Of a stretch of DNA of 64,000 nt, positions 63,794 through 64,000 are shown in pieces; positions within the stretch are counted from its first letter, which is position 1, and every line of letters begins with the position of its first letter. A program made the position numbers and the translations under genes. The stretch is from Planctomycetaceae bacterium. GTDB taxonomy: Bacteria > Planctomycetota > Planctomycetia > Pirellulales > Pirellulaceae. The notes beneath the pieces are model-generated. The model saw only the letters and a program-made list of their open reading frames with translations, was not told where the DNA came from and did not search any database. The DNA lies in NCBI GenBank assembly GCA_027487485.1, contig JAIYDN010000010.1, positions 122,439-186,438 on the forward strand, in the 5' to 3' direction.

Positions 63794-64000
63794 ATGCCTC
63801 GATCTCCGATTCGAACCTTAGTCATTGACGACGACAAATCCATCACTCGCTTGATTTGCAAGATACTTTCAGACCGTTTTGCTGATCGGTTGGATATCAC
63901 CGAAACCGATGATGTGCAGATGGCTCTTGGGATGATCACGGCAAATCAGTTTGATTTGTGTATTACTGACTTGGATATGCCAAGCGTGAATGGTTTTAAG
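63794..64000 (+). CDS. Response regulator, cut by the window end
   Basis: The first 69 codons of a receiver domain: RTLVIDDDKSITRLICKIL, then LCITDLDMPSVNGFK, where the phospho-acceptor Asp is seen. It follows the degenerate kinase-like gene by 73 bases in the same operon. Its output domain is beyond the window. By context it may be the CheY-type or effector regulator of this CheA pathway. Confidence 0.75.
   Translation, partial: MPRSPIRTLVIDDDKSITRLICKILSDRFADRLDITETDDVQMALGMITANQFDLCITDLDMPSVNGFK

Noticed and set aside
1..64000. tRNA, rRNA or attachment sites
   Set aside because: No cloverleaf-like sequence, rRNA segment or integrase with paired att sites was recognised by eye; a covariance-model search would be decisive.

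Overview
The window looks like a planctomycete chromosome segment, probably from the Pirellulales. The evidence is a DUF1501 gene next to a DUF1549/DUF1553 gene with a CX4CH cytochrome-like motif, several ECF sigma factors, a membrane Ser/Thr kinase with an N-terminal zinc-finger-like segment, an SHD1-thioredoxin protein, Tat signals, and intergenic DNA full of short palindromic repeats. No rRNA, tRNA, integrase, transposase or CRISPR array was seen.

Region 1 (1-14.4 kb) is planctomycete housekeeping and signalling. It holds a ribbon-helix-helix protein, then an overlapping ECF sigma / Ser-Thr kinase / secreted coiled-coil operon, then a 620-bp nested palindrome. On the minus strand follows a long operon: ECF sigma, membrane anti-sigma-like protein, exported coiled-coil protein, DUF1549/1553, DUF1501 and two amidohydrolases, the second of which has lost the metal-binding motifs.

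Region 2 (14.4-27.8 kb) is a signalling block: a GAF-GGDEF diguanylate cyclase, a YCF48-like propeller, a LuxR-type regulator with a degenerate receiver, a REC-GGDEF-EAL protein, a PAS hybrid kinase, and a REC-PAS-HisKA kinase next to a FixJ-like regulator. Between the last two is a four-helix-bundle gene broken by an in-frame stop and bracketed by inverted GAGCAC arrays.

Region 3 (27.8-42.3 kb, minus strand) is a gas-vesicle cluster in the order gvpH-like, CDC48-type AAA ATPase, two GvpF/L, gvpA, a basic GvpC-like protein, gvpN, a GvpV-like protein, GvpF/L, gvpG, gvpS, gvpK, gvpJ, then a 1505-residue membrane-anchored coiled-coil protein. Region 4 (42.3-46.8 kb) is repeat-rich, with a tandem 106-bp repeat, two copies of a 171-bp MITE-like element and 69-bp repeats around a thioredoxin-domain protein and a lipoprotein.

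Region 5 (46.8-64 kb) is the most interesting. A minus-strand cluster encodes a ferredoxin-dependent bilin reductase, a heme oxygenase, two V4R-domain proteins, an alanine-rich rod protein, a phycobiliprotein-like globin and two proteins of unknown function. Divergent from it is a cytoplasmic chemosensory operon: a double-Hpt CheA with CheW and receiver domains, CheW, a tandem-Cache-like sensor with no methyl-accepting domain, a CDGSH Fe-S protein, a degenerate Hpt/kinase-like protein and a response regulator cut by the window end. My reading is that heme is converted to biliverdin and then to a phycobilin, which loads a phycobiliprotein-like or V4R sensor feeding the CheA pathway. The nearby gas-vesicle locus makes light-controlled buoyancy or motility an attractive hypothesis, but the sequence does not prove it.
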